From: Nocardioides halotolerans DSM 19273
GTDB lineage: Bacteria > Actinomycetota > Actinomycetes > Propionibacteriales > Nocardioidaceae
DNA: 64,000 nt
Reading direction: 5' to 3'
Assembly: GCF_000422805.1 (NCBI RefSeq)
Contig: NZ_AUGT01000020.1
Span: 62,001 to 126,000, forward strand
The notes under the pieces: model-generated
The model's database searches: none
What the model saw: only the letters and a program-made list of their open reading frames with translations
What the model was told of the DNA's origin: nothing
Program-made: the position numbers and the translations under genes
Shown here: positions 7,486 through 16,570 of the stretch, in pieces
Numbering within the stretch: position 1 is the stretch's first letter
Layout: each line of letters begins with the position of its first letter

Positions 7486-7966
7486 CGAGGCCCTCGATCG
7501 CGGCGACCAGCCTGGGGTCGTCGGGGAGGACCTGCGGCTTGAAGCGCGCGACCACCTCGCCGTTCGCGTCGAGGAGGAACTTCTCGAAGTTCCACGACAC
7601 GTCGCCGGCCTCGCCCTCCTCGTTGGGCGTCTCCACGAGCGTGCGGTAGACCTCGTGACGGTCCTCGCCGTTGACCTCGATCTTCTCGGTCATCGGGAAC
7701 GTCACGCCGTACGTCGCGGAGCAGAACTCTGCGATCTCCTCGGCCGACCCGGGCTCCTGCCCGTAGAACTGGTTGCACGGCAGGCCGACGACCGTGAACG
7801 CCTCGTCGCCGTACTTCTCCTGCAGCTCCTCGAGCCCGGCGTACTGCGGCGTGAGGCCGCACTTGCTCGCGACGTTGACGAGGAGGGCCGGACGGCCGGC
7901 GGTGATCTCGCCGAGGGTGCTGGGGCTGCCGTCGAGGCGGGCGATCTTGGCGTCGAGGATGCTCAC
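7475..7966 (-). CDS. Glutathione peroxidase family thiol peroxidase
   Basis: The 163-residue protein has the peroxidase Cys at 36 in VASKCGLTPQ, Gln at 70 in GLPCNQFYGQEPG, and Trp-Asn at 125-126 in SWNFEKFL, which together form the catalytic tetrad. Bacterial members usually take electrons from thioredoxin; a thioredoxin gene is 4.3 kb away at 12238-12609. A ribosome site (GAGAGG) precedes the ATG at 7964-7966, and TACGAT upstream could be the -10 box. Confidence 0.9.
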   Translation of the reverse strand: MSILDAKIARLDGSPSTLGEITAGRPALLVNVASKCGLTPQYAGLEELQEKYGDEAFTVVGLPCNQFYGQEPGSAEEIAEFCSATYGVTFPMTEKIEVNGEDRHEVYRTLVETPNEEGEAGDVSWNFEKFLLDANGEVVARFKPQVLPDDPRLVAAIEGLVRD

Positions 7967-8020
7967 CTCTCAATCGTAGGAGGCCGCTGGCTGTCGGCTC
8001 TGACGGCTACTTTCGACACC

Positions 8021-10738
8021 GTGAGCTTCGTCCCGGTCACCGGCACCGCGACGTTCCGCGCGGCCGACCCGCCGCGCGATGGCGTCGTGGAGTTCACCGA
8101 CGAGCGGCGCACGGTCGCGCTGCCGATCCGCGCGGCGCTGCCGGTGCTCACCAAGGCGCACAGCCGCGACGACCTGCACCCCAGCGTCGGTCTGCTCTCG
8201 GGCGCCGCGCTGCTGGGGCTGCGGCTCGTGGCGGCCGGCCAGATCGAGCCCGCCGCCGGGGCGCCGAGCTGGCGGATGGGCCCGCTCGCGGCCGACGACG
8301 AGGACCGCGTGCTGCGGCTGGCCCGGGCGCGGGCGCACGACGAGCTCACCGTCGACGACGCCGAGGACGTCGTGCGCGCGATGCTCGACGCGGTCGCCGA
8401 CGCGATGCCGCGCGCCGCACCGACATCCGATCGCAAGCCCCCGGTGGAGCGGCCGCTCTTCGAGGACCGGCTGCGCGAGCGCCTCGCGCGCTACACCGAG
8501 CCGAGGCCCGAGCTGCGCCAGCTGGTGCGGATCTCGCTGCGCGTCGAGGCCGACGAGGACGAGCTGGTGGCGGGGTCGGTGCGCCTGGTCCTCCAGGTGC
8601 ACGACGAGCAGGACCCGCTCCACCTCTGCGACGCGGCCGTGCTCTGGACCGGCGACCCGGCCGAGCACGGCTTCGGCGACCGGGCGCGCACCCACGCGGC
8701 GATCGCCCTCCGCGGCGCGAGCGAGGCGTGGCCGGTGCTCGACCGGCTGCTCGAGCTGCGGGTCCCCGACCAGATCACCCTCGACGGCGACGAGCTCGAG
8801 AGCCTGCTCTCCGACGGCGTCTCGGCCCTGGCCGCCCGCGGGATCGACGTGCTCTGGCCGCGCAGCCTCGGTCGCGACCTCACCTCCAGCACGGTCCTCG
8901 ACCGGTCGCGCCCGATGTCCGAGCGCGAGGCCCAGCTGCGCACCGGCGTGTTCGGGGAGGGCGAGCTGTTCGCCTTCAGGTGGCAGCTCGCGGTGCACGG
9001 TGATCCGCTGACGGACGAGGAGATGGAGCAGCTCGCCTCGAGCGCCTCTCCTCTGCTGCGGCTGCGCGGCAACTGGACGGTCATCGACCCCGCGACCGCG
9101 CGCAAGGCCCGCACGCGGGTGATCCGGACCGCCACGCCGGCCGAGGCGATCGCGGCCGCGCTGACCGGCGTGGTCCAGCTCGGCACGGCCGAGGAGCCCG
9201 TCGAGGAGCAGGTGGTGCTCGGCGCCAGCCTGCTGCAGGTGCGCGAGCGGCTGCTGCACGCCGCCGAGCAGCCTCCTGTCGAGGTCCCGAGCGCACTGCG
9301 CGGCACGCTCCGCGCCTACCAGCAGCAGGGGCTCACCTGGCTGGCCGAGCTCACCTCCCACGGTCTCGGCGCCTGCCTGGCCGACGACATGGGGCTCGGC
9401 AAGACGATCACGCTGATCGCCCTGCACCTGCACCGTGTCGAGCGTGGCCACCGGGGTCCGGTGCTCGTGGTCTGCCCCGCCAGCCTGCTCGGCAACTGGG
9501 AGCAGGAGCTGGGGCGGTTCGCACCCGAGGTGCGGGTGCGGCGCTTCCACGGCGGCAGCCGCTCGCTGGAGGGGCTCACGGAGGGGTTCGTGCTGACGAC
9601 GTACGGCACGATGCGCGTCAGCCACGAGGAGCTCGCCGGCGTCGGCTGGGACCTCGTCGTCGCCGACGAGGCGCAGCACGTCAAGAACGCCCGCTCCTCG
9701 ACCGCCAAGGCGCTCCGCAGGATCCCGAGCACGGTGCGGGTGGCGCTGACCGGCACGCCGATGGAGAACAACCTCACCGAGCTGTGGGCGATCCTCGACT
9801 GGGTGATCCCCGGGCTGCTCGGCAGCCGCCAGGCGTTCCGGCGGGTGTGGGCCTCGCCGATCGAGGCCGGCGTCCACGAGCGCAAGACCCGGCAGTTCGC
9901 CGACCTCATCGGGCCGTTCCTGCTGCGACGGCGCAAGTCCGACCCGGGCATCGCTCCCGAGCTGCCCGCGAAGACCGAGACCGACCACCCGCTCCACCTC
10001 ACCCGCGAGCAGGTGGTCCTCTACGAGTCGTTCGTCCGCGACACGATGGCCCGCATCGAGCGCGCCGGGCCCGACGACCAGGTGACGCGGCGCGGGCTGG
10101 TGCTCGCGATGCTGACCGGCCTCAAGCAGATCTGCAACCACCCGGCGCAGTTCCTGAAGGAGTCCGGGGTCGTGCGGCTCATCGGCCGCTCGGAGAAGCT
10201 CGACCTGGTCGACGAGCTGCTCGGCACCGTCCTCGCCGAGGACGGCGCCGCGCTGGTCTTCACCCAGTACGTCGCGATGGCGCGCCTCCTGGAGTCACAC
10301 CTGGCGAAGGCGGGCGTGCCCCACCAGCTCCTCCACGGCGGCACCCCCGTGCGCGAGCGCGAGGCGATGGTCGCGCGCTTCCAGGCCGGCGAGGCACCGG
10401 TCTTCCTGCTCTCGCTCAAGGCGGGCGGCACCGGCCTCAACCTCACCCGGGCCGACCACGTCATCCACTTCGACCGGTGGTGGAACCCCGCGGTCGAGGA
10501 GCAGGCCACCGACCGGGCCTACCGCATCGGCCAGACCCGGCCCGTCCAGGTGCACCGGCTGGTCACCCAGGGGACGATCGAGGAGCGCGTCGCGCTCCTG
10601 CTGCAGCGCAAGCGTGCGCTGGCCGATGCGGTGCTCGGCGGCGGCGAGGCGGCGCTGACCGAGCTCGACGACGACGAGCTGCGCGACCTCGTCACGCTGC
10701 GCCGCGAGGACGCCCGCCGCGAGGGCCGCGACCGGTGA
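8021..10738 (+). CDS. SNF2-family DEAD/DEAH-type helicase or translocase
   Basis: The 905-residue protein has an N-terminal bacterial SNF2-associated region (1 to about 400), a P-loop DDMGLGKT (455-462), the Walker B box DEAQ (549-552), LTGTPMENNLTELW (motif III region), and a C-terminal helicase half with GGTGLNL (about 802-808), RWWNPAVEEQATDRAYRIGQ and TIEERV. Such proteins remodel DNA-protein complexes. Translation of the following SWIM protein is coupled by a GTGA overlap, a common pairing in actinobacteria. The GTG start has TACTTT seven bases upstream and no ribosome site, so the message is probably leaderless. Confidence 0.9.
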   Translation: MSFVPVTGTATFRAADPPRDGVVEFTDERRTVALPIRAALPVLTKAHSRDDLHPSVGLLSGAALLGLRLVAAGQIEPAAGAPSWRMGPLAADDEDRVLRLARARAHDELTVDDAEDVVRAMLDAVADAMPRAAPTSDRKPPVERPLFEDRLRERLARYTEPRPELRQLVRISLRVEADEDELVAGSVRLVLQVHDEQDPLHLCDAAVLWTGDPAEHGFGDRARTHAAIALRGASEAWPVLDRLLELRVPDQITLDGDELESLLSDGVSALAARGIDVLWPRSLGRDLTSSTVLDRSRPMSEREAQLRTGVFGEGELFAFRWQLAVHGDPLTDEEMEQLASSASPLLRLRGNWTVIDPATARKARTRVIRTATPAEAIAAALTGVVQLGTAEEPVEEQVVLGASLLQVRERLLHAAEQPPVEVPSALRGTLRAYQQQGLTWLAELTSHGLGACLADDMGLGKTITLIALHLHRVERGHRGPVLVVCPASLLGNWEQELGRFAPEVRVRRFHGGSRSLEGLTEGFVLTTYGTMRVSHEELAGVGWDLVVADEAQHVKNARSSTAKALRRIPSTVRVALTGTPMENNLTELWAILDWVIPGLLGSRQAFRRVWASPIEAGVHERKTRQFADLIGPFLLRRRKSDPGIAPELPAKTETDHPLHLTREQVVLYESFVRDTMARIERAGPDDQVTRRGLVLAMLTGLKQICNHPAQFLKESGVVRLIGRSEKLDLVDELLGTVLAEDGAALVFTQYVAMARLLESHLAKAGVPHQLLHGGTPVREREAMVARFQAGEAPVFLLSLKAGGTGLNLTRADHVIHFDRWWNPAVEEQATDRAYRIGQTRPVQVHRLVTQGTIEERVALLLQRKRALADAVLGGGEAALTELDDDELRDLVTLRREDARREGRDR

Positions 10739-11427
10739 CCACCGTCGTCCACCCCCGCACGCCGGCCCGGCGCGGCGCCGCGCGGGCGAGTCGCTGGTGG
10801 GCGAAGGCGTGGGTCCGTGCGGTCGAGGAGGCGTCGTACTCCTCCGCCGACCTGTCGACGGCACGCACGATCTCGCGGTCCGGCCGGATCGGGCAGATCA
10901 GCGTCGAGCCCGGCCGCTTCGTGGCGGCGGTCGAGGACGAGAGCGGCCTCTGGGCGGTGCTCGGCACGGTGCCGGTGCTCGAGCCGTCCGCGCTCGACGC
11001 GCTCGTCGAGGCGGTGGCGGCCGAGTCCGGCCGGGTGGCCGCCCTGCTCGCCGGCGACCTGCCGCACACGCTGGTCGAGCACGCCGAGGAGGCCGGCGTC
11101 GAGCTGCTGCCCTTCGGCACCGAGCTCGGCTCGACCTGCACCTGCCAGGCGTGGGCCGACCCGTGCCCCCACGCGCTCGCGGTGATGTACCAGCTGGCCT
11201 GGCTGCTCGACGACGACCCGCTCGTGCTGCTGCACCTGCGCGGCCTGGCCCGCGACGAGCTCCTGGCGCGGCTGCACGAGCGCAGCGCCCCTGAGTCCGA
11301 GACGGGGTCGGGCGACGACGGCGACACCGACGTCGACACCGACGTCGACATCGCGGCAGACGCTGCCCTGCGCGCGGCCGCGCTGCTGGCTGAGCTCGAG
11401 GCGGCCGACCGGCCCTCCGCGACCTGA
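10735..11427 (+). CDS. SWIM zinc-finger protein, partner of the SNF2 helicase
   Basis: The 230-residue protein has the SWIM motif Cys135-x-Cys137-x6-Cys144-x-His146 (TCTCQAWADPCPHAL), which binds zinc and is thought to mediate DNA or protein contacts. RWWAKAWVRAVEEASY near the N-terminus is typical of SNF2-linked SWIM proteins. The C-terminus is acidic, with a short repeat of Asp-Val/Thr (DTDVDTDVDI). Its GTG overlaps the TGA of the helicase gene, so the two are almost certainly made together. Confidence 0.85.
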   Translation: MTTVVHPRTPARRGAARASRWWAKAWVRAVEEASYSSADLSTARTISRSGRIGQISVEPGRFVAAVEDESGLWAVLGTVPVLEPSALDALVEAVAAESGRVAALLAGDLPHTLVEHAEEAGVELLPFGTELGSTCTCQAWADPCPHALAVMYQLAWLLDDDPLVLLHLRGLARDELLARLHERSAPESETGSGDDGDTDVDTDVDIAADAALRAAALLAELEAADRPSAT

Positions 11428-11434
11428 CGCCTCA

Positions 11435-11543
11435 CTCCGCCCGAGAGGGGGACACCAGGCGGAGCGGGGTCGCTGACGGCGGCGCCAGGACCGGCCTGGA
11501 TGACGGGGCCTGGATGACAGGCCCTAGATGACTGGGCCTAGAT
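11435..11543. repeat. Hairpin plus degenerate 14-15 bp tandem repeat between convergent genes
   Basis: The gap between the SWIM gene and the TetR gene holds a stem (CTCCGCC at 11435-11441, GGCGGAG at 11458-11464) that may end transcription. It also holds about four degenerate copies of GGCCTGGATGAC (11493-11504, 11507-11518, then drifted copies with CCTAGAT up to 11543). The repeat has no reading frame in common with either gene. Confidence 0.5.
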
Positions 11544-12101
11544 CCCGAGGGCCGACCGGGCCATGGCCGTGAGCAGCTCGCGCATGCGGGCGTCGGGGAG
11601 CAGCGCGCTGTGCGGCGTGGAGTTGATCAGCCCGAACGCCGCGTGGGCCATCGCCCGCGCGCTGTCGGGCGGCAGGTCGGCGTGCACCTCGCGGAGCCGC
11701 CCGGCCCACAGGTCGACGTACTCGCGCTGGAGTCGGCGCACCTGCTCGCGCGCGTCGCCGGGGAGCGACTCCCAGTCGCGGTCCTGGACGACGATGAGCG
11801 GCCGGTCGCGCAGGGCGAAGTCGACGTGCCAGTCGACGAGCGCCACCAGGGCCGCGCGGGCGTCGGGGGCCTGCTCCGACCGCTCGCGGCCGACCGCGAG
11901 GAGCCGCTCGCTGATCGAGACCAGCATCTCGGCGAGGACGGCGTCCTTGGACGCGAAGTGCTTGTAGAGCGCCGGTCCGGAGATCCCGCACGCCGACCCG
12001 ATGTCCGCGACGCTGACGCCGTGGAACCCGCGCGCCGCGAACAGCTGCGCCGCCGTCGCGAGGATCTGCTCGCGCCGCGGGAGGAGCTGCTCCGTCGCCA
12101 T
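11538..12101 (-). CDS. TetR/AcrR-family repressor, probable regulator of the leucine-degradation operon
   Basis: The 187-residue protein has a TetR helix-turn-helix at about 10-55 (VSVADIGSACGISGPALYKH, then FASKDAVLAEM) and a ligand-binding C-terminal half with DRDWESLPGD. An 18-bp palindrome lies just before its start, and a near-identical site lies before the methylcrotonyl-CoA carboxylase operon at 13160. This fits the actinobacterial TetR group found beside accD1/accA1 (for example Rv2506). The effector, presumably an acyl-CoA of the pathway, is inferred. Confidence 0.82.
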   Translation of the reverse strand: MATEQLLPRREQILATAAQLFAARGFHGVSVADIGSACGISGPALYKHFASKDAVLAEMLVSISERLLAVGRERSEQAPDARAALVALVDWHVDFALRDRPLIVVQDRDWESLPGDAREQVRRLQREYVDLWAGRLREVHADLPPDSARAMAHAAFGLINSTPHSALLPDARMRELLTAMARSALGI

Positions 12102-12108
12102 GCCACGA

Positions 12109-12126
12109 GGTTAGCGGTCGCTAACC
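12109..12126 (-). promoter_or_regulatory. TetR operator copy 1
   Basis: GGTTAGCG-GT-CGCTAACC is a perfect inverted repeat with 8-bp arms, seven bases upstream of the TetR start codon. Its right arm CGCTAACC recurs exactly at 13145-13152. Confidence 0.7.
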
Positions 12127-12144
12127 CTGCGTCGGGCCGCCCGC

Positions 12145-12216
12145 GGGTAACTCACCGTTACCTCCGCTCCCCAGGCGGTCTGCCGGTCGACAAGTGGACG
12201 TAACGGTGAGTTACCC
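12145..12216. repeat. Long intergenic inverted repeat, 17-bp perfect arms
   Basis: The arm GGGTAACTCACCGTTAC (12145-12161) is repeated in exact reverse complement at 12200-12216, with a 38-base loop between. No T-run follows on either strand. It lies between the thioredoxin gene and the TetR gene. In size (72 bases) and in its GGGTA...TACCC ends it resembles the element at 24630-24700, which suggests a family of dispersed palindromic elements. Confidence 0.7.
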
Positions 12217-12237
12217 CGGACGACCAGCGACGACGAG

Positions 12238-12609
12238 CTACGACGAGGAGCCGTCGGCCGCCGCGACCTGGGCGCGGACGTCGTCCATGTCGAGCCCCTT
12301 GACGGCGGTGATCAGCTCCTCCAGTGCGGGCGCGGGAAGCGCGCCGGCCTGGCGGAAGACCATGATGCCGTCGCGGAAGGCCATCAGGGTCGGGATGGCG
12401 GTGACCTGGGCGGCCTGGGCGAGCGACTGCTCGGCCTCGGTGTCGATGCTGCCGAACACGATGTCCTCGTGCTTCTCCGAGGCCGCCTCGTAGATCGGCG
12501 CGAACTGCCGGCACGGCCCGCACCACGACGCCCAGAAGTCCACGAGGACGATCTCGCTGTCGGTGACGGTCTGCTCGAAGGTCTCGCCGGTCAGGGGTAC
12601 TGCGCTCAT
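12238..12609 (-). CDS. trxA: Thioredoxin
   Basis: The 123-residue protein has the active site WCGPC (Cys30, Cys33) in VLVDFWASWCGPCRQF and the cis-Pro region AIPTLMAF at about 75. It reduces protein disulfides in the cytoplasm. It is slightly longer than the usual 105-110 residues because of a C-terminal tail rich in Ala, Asp and Ser. The gene is single and in the same direction as the TetR gene, from which it is separated by the long inverted repeat. Confidence 0.92.
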   Translation of the reverse strand: MSAVPLTGETFEQTVTDSEIVLVDFWASWCGPCRQFAPIYEAASEKHEDIVFGSIDTEAEQSLAQAAQVTAIPTLMAFRDGIMVFRQAGALPAPALEELITAVKGLDMDDVRAQVAAADGSSS

Positions 12610-12643
12610 GGCAGGAGAACGCCGTGCCGGCGCTCGATGTTCC

Positions 12644-13054
12644 TCACTCGGCGGCGAACGACGCCAGCTCCTCGGCGGTGTAGGGCCGCAGCACGCAGAA
12701 CTCGTTGCCCTCCGGGTCCGCCATCACGACCCAGTAGGTCTCGGCGCGCTGGCTCTGGCCGATCTCGATGCGGGTCGCGCCGAGCCCCTCCAGCCGGGCC
12801 ACCTCGGCGGCCTGGTCGGTCGGGCGCACGTCGAGGTGCAGGCGGTTCTTGCCGGGCGTCGGGTCCGGCACCCGGATGAAGATGAGGTCGGGGCTGACGC
12901 CGTCCTGCGGGCTGCCGGCCGGCGGTTCGAGGACGATCTCGCCTCCGTCCTCGGAGGTGTGGGTCCGCCGCCACCCCAGCGCCTCCGCCCAGAAGCCGGC
13001 GACCCGCTCGGGGTCGACGCAGTCGACGACGACGCACTGCCAGCTCAAGCTCAC
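12644..13054 (-). CDS. VOC-superfamily (glyoxalase/dioxygenase-fold) protein
   Basis: The 136-residue protein starts VSLSWQCVVVDCVDPERVAG and ends with VVMADPEGNEFCVLRP, the repeated beta-alpha-beta-beta-beta units of the VOC fold typical of the actinobacterial Glyoxalase_6 group. RLHLDVRPTDQ supplies a conserved His. The substrate is unknown. The GTG at 13052-13054 is preceded by GGAGGAGG at a suitable distance. It is divergent from the carboxylase operon. Confidence 0.8.
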   Translation of the reverse strand: MSLSWQCVVVDCVDPERVAGFWAEALGWRRTHTSEDGGEIVLEPPAGSPQDGVSPDLIFIRVPDPTPGKNRLHLDVRPTDQAAEVARLEGLGATRIEIGQSQRAETYWVVMADPEGNEFCVLRPYTAEELASFAAE

Positions 13055-13134
13055 GACTCGTCTGCCTCCTCCAGCGTCGCGACGCACGTCGTACGACGGT
13101 CGAATCGTAGGAGTCGCGCTTCGCTGGCCCCACT

Positions 13135-13152
13135 GGTTAATGATCGCTAACC
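13135..13152 (+). promoter_or_regulatory. TetR operator copy 2, in the carboxylase promoter
   Basis: GGTTAATG-AT-CGCTAACC matches the operator at 12109-12126 except for two bases in the left arm and two in the spacer. TAACCT (13148-13153) within it is a -10 box six bases before the GTG at 13160, so a bound repressor would cover the promoter of a leaderless operon. Confidence 0.7.
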
Positions 13153-13159
13153 TAGCCGG

Positions 13160-14689
13160 GTGGCAGAGGAGATGCGGGAGCTCGTCGCCGACCTGCGCGA
13201 GCGGCTCGCCGTCGTGCGCCGCGGCGGGTCGGAGTCGGCGCGCCGGAAGCACACCGACCGCGGCAAGCTGCTGGTCCGCGACCGGGTCGACCGTCTGCTC
13301 GACCCGGGCAGCCCGTTCCTCGAGCTGAGCCCGCTCGCCGCGACGGGGATGTACGACGACGCCGTGCCCAGCGCCGGCATCGTCACCGGCATCGGCCGCG
13401 TGAGCGGACGCGAGACCGTCATCGTCGCCAACGACGCGACGGTCAAGGGCGGCACCTACTACCCGGTGACGGTGAAGAAGCACCTGCGCGCGCAGGCGGT
13501 CGCGGCCGACAACCGGTTGCCGTGTGTCTACCTCGTCGACTCCGGCGGGGCGTTCCTCCCGATGCAGGACGACGTCTTCCCCGACCGCGAGCACTTCGGC
13601 CGGATCTTCTTCAACCAGGCCAACCTCTCCGCCCGGGGCATCCCGCAGATCGCGAGCGTGATGGGCTCGTGCACGGCGGGCGGCGCCTACGTGCCGGCCA
13701 TGTCCGACGAGACCGTGATCGTCCGCGACCAGGGCACGATCTTCCTCGGCGGGCCGCCGCTGGTGAAGGCCGCGACCGGCGAGGTCGTCACCGCCGAGGA
13801 GCTCGGGGGCGGCGACGTGCACGCCCGCACCAGCGGCGTGGTCGACCACCTCGCCGACGACGACGCGCACGCGCTCGCGATCGTCAGGTCCATCGTGGAC
13901 ACCCTGCCCCGCGGCGAGCAGCACCTCGCGGTGGCCGAGGTCGAGGAGCCGCACGAGGACCCGCTCGGCCTCTACGACGTGGTGCCGACCGACACCCGCA
14001 CGCCGTACGACGTCCGCGAGGTGATCCGCCGGGTCGTCGACGGCAGCCGGTTCCACGAGTTCAAGCGGCTCTACGCCGAGACGCTGGTCTGCGGCTTCGC
14101 CCGGATCTGGGGCCACGAGGTCGGCATCGTCGCCAACAACGGCATCCTCTTCAGCGAGTCGGCGCTCAAGGGCGCGCACTTCATCGAGCTGTGCAACCAG
14201 CGGCGGATCCCGCTGGTCTTCCTCCAGAACATCAGCGGCTTCATGGTCGGCCGCGAGTACGAGAACAAGGGCATCGCCCGCGACGGCGCCAAGCTGGTCA
14301 CCGCCGTCGCGTGCTCGGTGGTCCCGAAGTTCACCGTCGTCATCGGCGGCTCGTTCGGCGCCGGCAACTACGGCATGTGCGGGCGCGCCTACGACCCGCG
14401 CTTCCTCTGGATGTGGCCCAACGCGCGCATCTCGGTGATGGGCGGCGAGCAGGCCGCGTCGGTGCTCGCCGAGGTACGCCGCCCCGACGACCCGGAGCCG
14501 GTCGAGGAGTTCAAGGCGCGCATCCGAGACCAGTACGAGACCCAGGGCTCGCCCTACTACTCCACCGCCCGGCTCTGGGACGACGGCGTCATCGACCCCG
14601 TCGACACCCGCCGCGTGCTCGGCATGGGGCTGGCCGCGGCCGCCCACGCGCCGGTTGGCGACCCCTCCTACGGCGTCTTCCGGATGTGA
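13160..14689 (+). CDS. Acyl-CoA carboxylase beta subunit, probably methylcrotonyl-CoA carboxylase
   Basis: The 509-residue carboxyltransferase has [35 protein letters not shown], and [17 protein letters not shown], a set typical of the MccB/AccD1 type rather than propionyl-CoA carboxylase. It transfers CO2 from biotin to 3-methylcrotonyl-CoA in leucine breakdown. It heads an operon with the biotin-carrying alpha subunit and HMG-CoA lyase, which catalyses the final step of the same pathway. A TetR operator overlaps its promoter. The isovaleryl-CoA dehydrogenase and enoyl hydratase of the pathway are not in this window. Confidence 0.9.
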   Translation: MAEEMRELVADLRERLAVVRRGGSESARRKHTDRGKLLVRDRVDRLLDPGSPFLELSPLAATGMYDDAVPSAGIVTGIGRVSGRETVIVANDATVKGGTYYPVTVKKHLRAQAVAADNRLPCVYLVDSGGAFLPMQDDVFPDREHFGRIFFNQANLSARGIPQIASVMGSCTAGGAYVPAMSDETVIVRDQGTIFLGGPPLVKAATGEVVTAEELGGGDVHARTSGVVDHLADDDAHALAIVRSIVDTLPRGEQHLAVAEVEEPHEDPLGLYDVVPTDTRTPYDVREVIRRVVDGSRFHEFKRLYAETLVCGFARIWGHEVGIVANNGILFSESALKGAHFIELCNQRRIPLVFLQNISGFMVGREYENKGIARDGAKLVTAVACSVVPKFTVVIGGSFGAGNYGMCGRAYDPRFLWMWPNARISVMGGEQAASVLAEVRRPDDPEPVEEFKARIRDQYETQGSPYYSTARLWDDGVIDPVDTRRVLGMGLAAAAHAPVGDPSYGVFRM

Positions 14690-14818
14690 GGGAGCAGTGA
14701 CGTGCGAGGAACGAGCACGGCACGTGGGCGAGCTCAGGTTGAGCAAGCCCTGCGACCGAGGAACGAGGTCGCAACGGGCGCGTCGAAACCACCGCAAGGA
14801 AGGCACCCAACGCACGTC

Positions 14819-16570
14819 ATGCTGACCCACGTCTTCATCGCCAACCGCGGCGAGATCGCCGCTCGGGTTGCCCGGACCTGTGACCGCCTCGGGATCGCGG
14901 CGACCGCGAGCAGCGGCGACTACCTCGACGTCGAGGCCCAGGTTGCCCAGGCGGTCGCGGCCGGCGCGGACGCCGTGCACCCCGGCTACGGCTTCCTGTC
15001 GGAGAACCCCGCCTTCGCGCGCGCGGTCACGTCGGCCGGGCTCGCGTGGGTCGGGCCGCCGCCCGAGGCCATGGAGGCGATGGCCCGCAAGGACCACGCG
15101 CGGGAGATCGCCGTGGCCGCGGGCGTCCCGGTCGTGCCGCGTGGTGAGGACAGTCCCTACCCGGTCCTGGTCAAGGCCGCCGCCGGAGGTGGTGGCAAGG
15201 GCATGCGCGTGGTCCGCGACGAGTCCGAGCTGGAGGAGGCGCGAGCGGCCGCGGCCCGGGAGGCCCGCAGCGCCTTCGGCGACGACACGATCCTCGTCGA
15301 GAAGTACGTCGAGCGCGGCCGCCACATCGAGGTGCAGGTGATGGCCGACAGCCACGGCACCGTCCTGCACCTCTGGGAGCGCGACTGCTCGACCCAGCGC
15401 CGTCACCAGAAGGTGCTCGAGGAGGCGCCCGCCCCGACGATCAGTGACGAGGTCCGCGCGCTGGTCACGAGCTCGGCCGTCGCCCTGGCGAAGCAGGTCG
15501 GCTACACCAACGCCGGCACCGTCGAGTTCCTCCTCGACTCCGACACCGACGAGGCCTACTTCCTGGAGATGAACACCCGGCTCCAGGTCGAGCACCCCGT
15601 CACCGAGGCCGTCACAGGCCTCGACCTCGTCGAGCTGCAGCTGCTCGTCGCGGCCGGCGAGCCGCTGCCGCTCACGCAGGACGACGTCGGCGTCACCGGC
15701 CACGCGATCGAGGCGCGGGTCTACGCCGAGGACTCCTTCGGCGGGTTCCTGCCGCAGGCCGGCACCGCGACCCGGGTCGTGTGGCCGACCGGCGTGCGCG
15801 TGGACCACGCGCTCGAGTCCGGCCAGACCGTGTCCACGGCGTACGACCCGATGCTCGGCAAGGTGATCGCCCACGGCGCCGACCGCGAGCACGCCCGCCA
15901 GGCCCTGGTCGCGGCGCTCGACGAGACCGCGATCCTCGGCCTGACCACCAACGTCGGCTTCCTGCGAGCGCTGGTCGCGAGCGAGGAGTTCCGCGATGCG
16001 ACGATCGACACCGCGTGGCTCGACCGTCACGACGTGCCGGCACCCGATCCCGCGCCGGCGCGCGAGCTCGCCGCGTGGGAGGTGTTCCTCCGCGACCGCA
16101 CGGACGACGGCCCGTTCACCTCCGACGGCTTCCGGCTCGGCGCGGAGCCGGTGCCCATCGTCGTCGAGCTCGACGCGCCGGTCACCCTCACCGTGCAGCC
16201 GGCCCACCGGCCCGTCGCCGCGGTCCGGCACGACCGGGTCGAGGTGGTCCACCACGGCCAGCGCTTCGTCTTCGAGCGACCCGACGTGATGGGCGACCAC
16301 GCCGCCGCGGTCGCCGACGGCGCCCTGACCGCACCGATGCCCGGCACGGTGCTCGACGTCCGGGTCACCGAGGGCGAGACGGTCGACGAGGGCCAGGTGC
16401 TCGGCGTGCTTGAGGCGATGAAGATGGAGCTCGCCCTCAAGGCACCGTTCGCGGGCACCGTCTCCACCGTCGGCGCATCGGCGGGTGACCAGGTCAAGCT
16501 CGGTGACACGGTGTTCGTGGTGGAACCCGTGGTGGAGCCCGTGGTGGAGGCGGCCGATGAACCTTCCTGA
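14819..16570 (+). CDS. Acyl-CoA carboxylase alpha subunit (biotin carboxylase plus biotin carrier)
   Basis: The 583-residue protein has an N-terminal biotin carboxylase domain (VFIANRGEIAARVARTC; ATP-grasp loop AAAGGGGKGMRVV; EMNTRLQVEHPVTE). Its C-terminal biotinyl domain carries EAMKMEL with the biotinyl Lys at 535. It is shorter than many family members, which often exceed 640 residues. The ATG at 14819 starts exactly at the conserved domain. AAGGAAGG lies about 15 bases upstream, further than ideal, and the frame stays open upstream to a GTG at 14702. The 129 bases after the beta subunit stop contain repeated GAACGAG words of unclear role. Confidence 0.9.
   Translation: MLTHVFIANRGEIAARVARTCDRLGIAATASSGDYLDVEAQVAQAVAAGADAVHPGYGFLSENPAFARAVTSAGLAWVGPPPEAMEAMARKDHAREIAVAAGVPVVPRGEDSPYPVLVKAAAGGGGKGMRVVRDESELEEARAAAAREARSAFGDDTILVEKYVERGRHIEVQVMADSHGTVLHLWERDCSTQRRHQKVLEEAPAPTISDEVRALVTSSAVALAKQVGYTNAGTVEFLLDSDTDEAYFLEMNTRLQVEHPVTEAVTGLDLVELQLLVAAGEPLPLTQDDVGVTGHAIEARVYAEDSFGGFLPQAGTATRVVWPTGVRVDHALESGQTVSTAYDPMLGKVIAHGADREHARQALVAALDETAILGLTTNVGFLRALVASEEFRDATIDTAWLDRHDVPAPDPAPARELAAWEVFLRDRTDDGPFTSDGFRLGAEPVPIVVELDAPVTLTVQPAHRPVAAVRHDRVEVVHHGQRFVFERPDVMGDHAAAVADGALTAPMPGTVLDVRVTEGETVDEGQVLGVLEAMKMELALKAPFAGTVSTVGASAGDQVKLGDTVFVVEPVVEPVVEAADEPS

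Noticed and set aside
7970..10141. 723-codon frame antisense to the SNF2 helicase
   Set aside because: The helicase frame has all family motifs; the opposite frame is a composition artefact.
14702..14818. N-terminal extension of the biotin carboxylase subunit
   Set aside because: The extra 39 residues are low-complexity and precede the conserved start MLTHVFIANRGEIAAR; there is no ribosome site at 14702.
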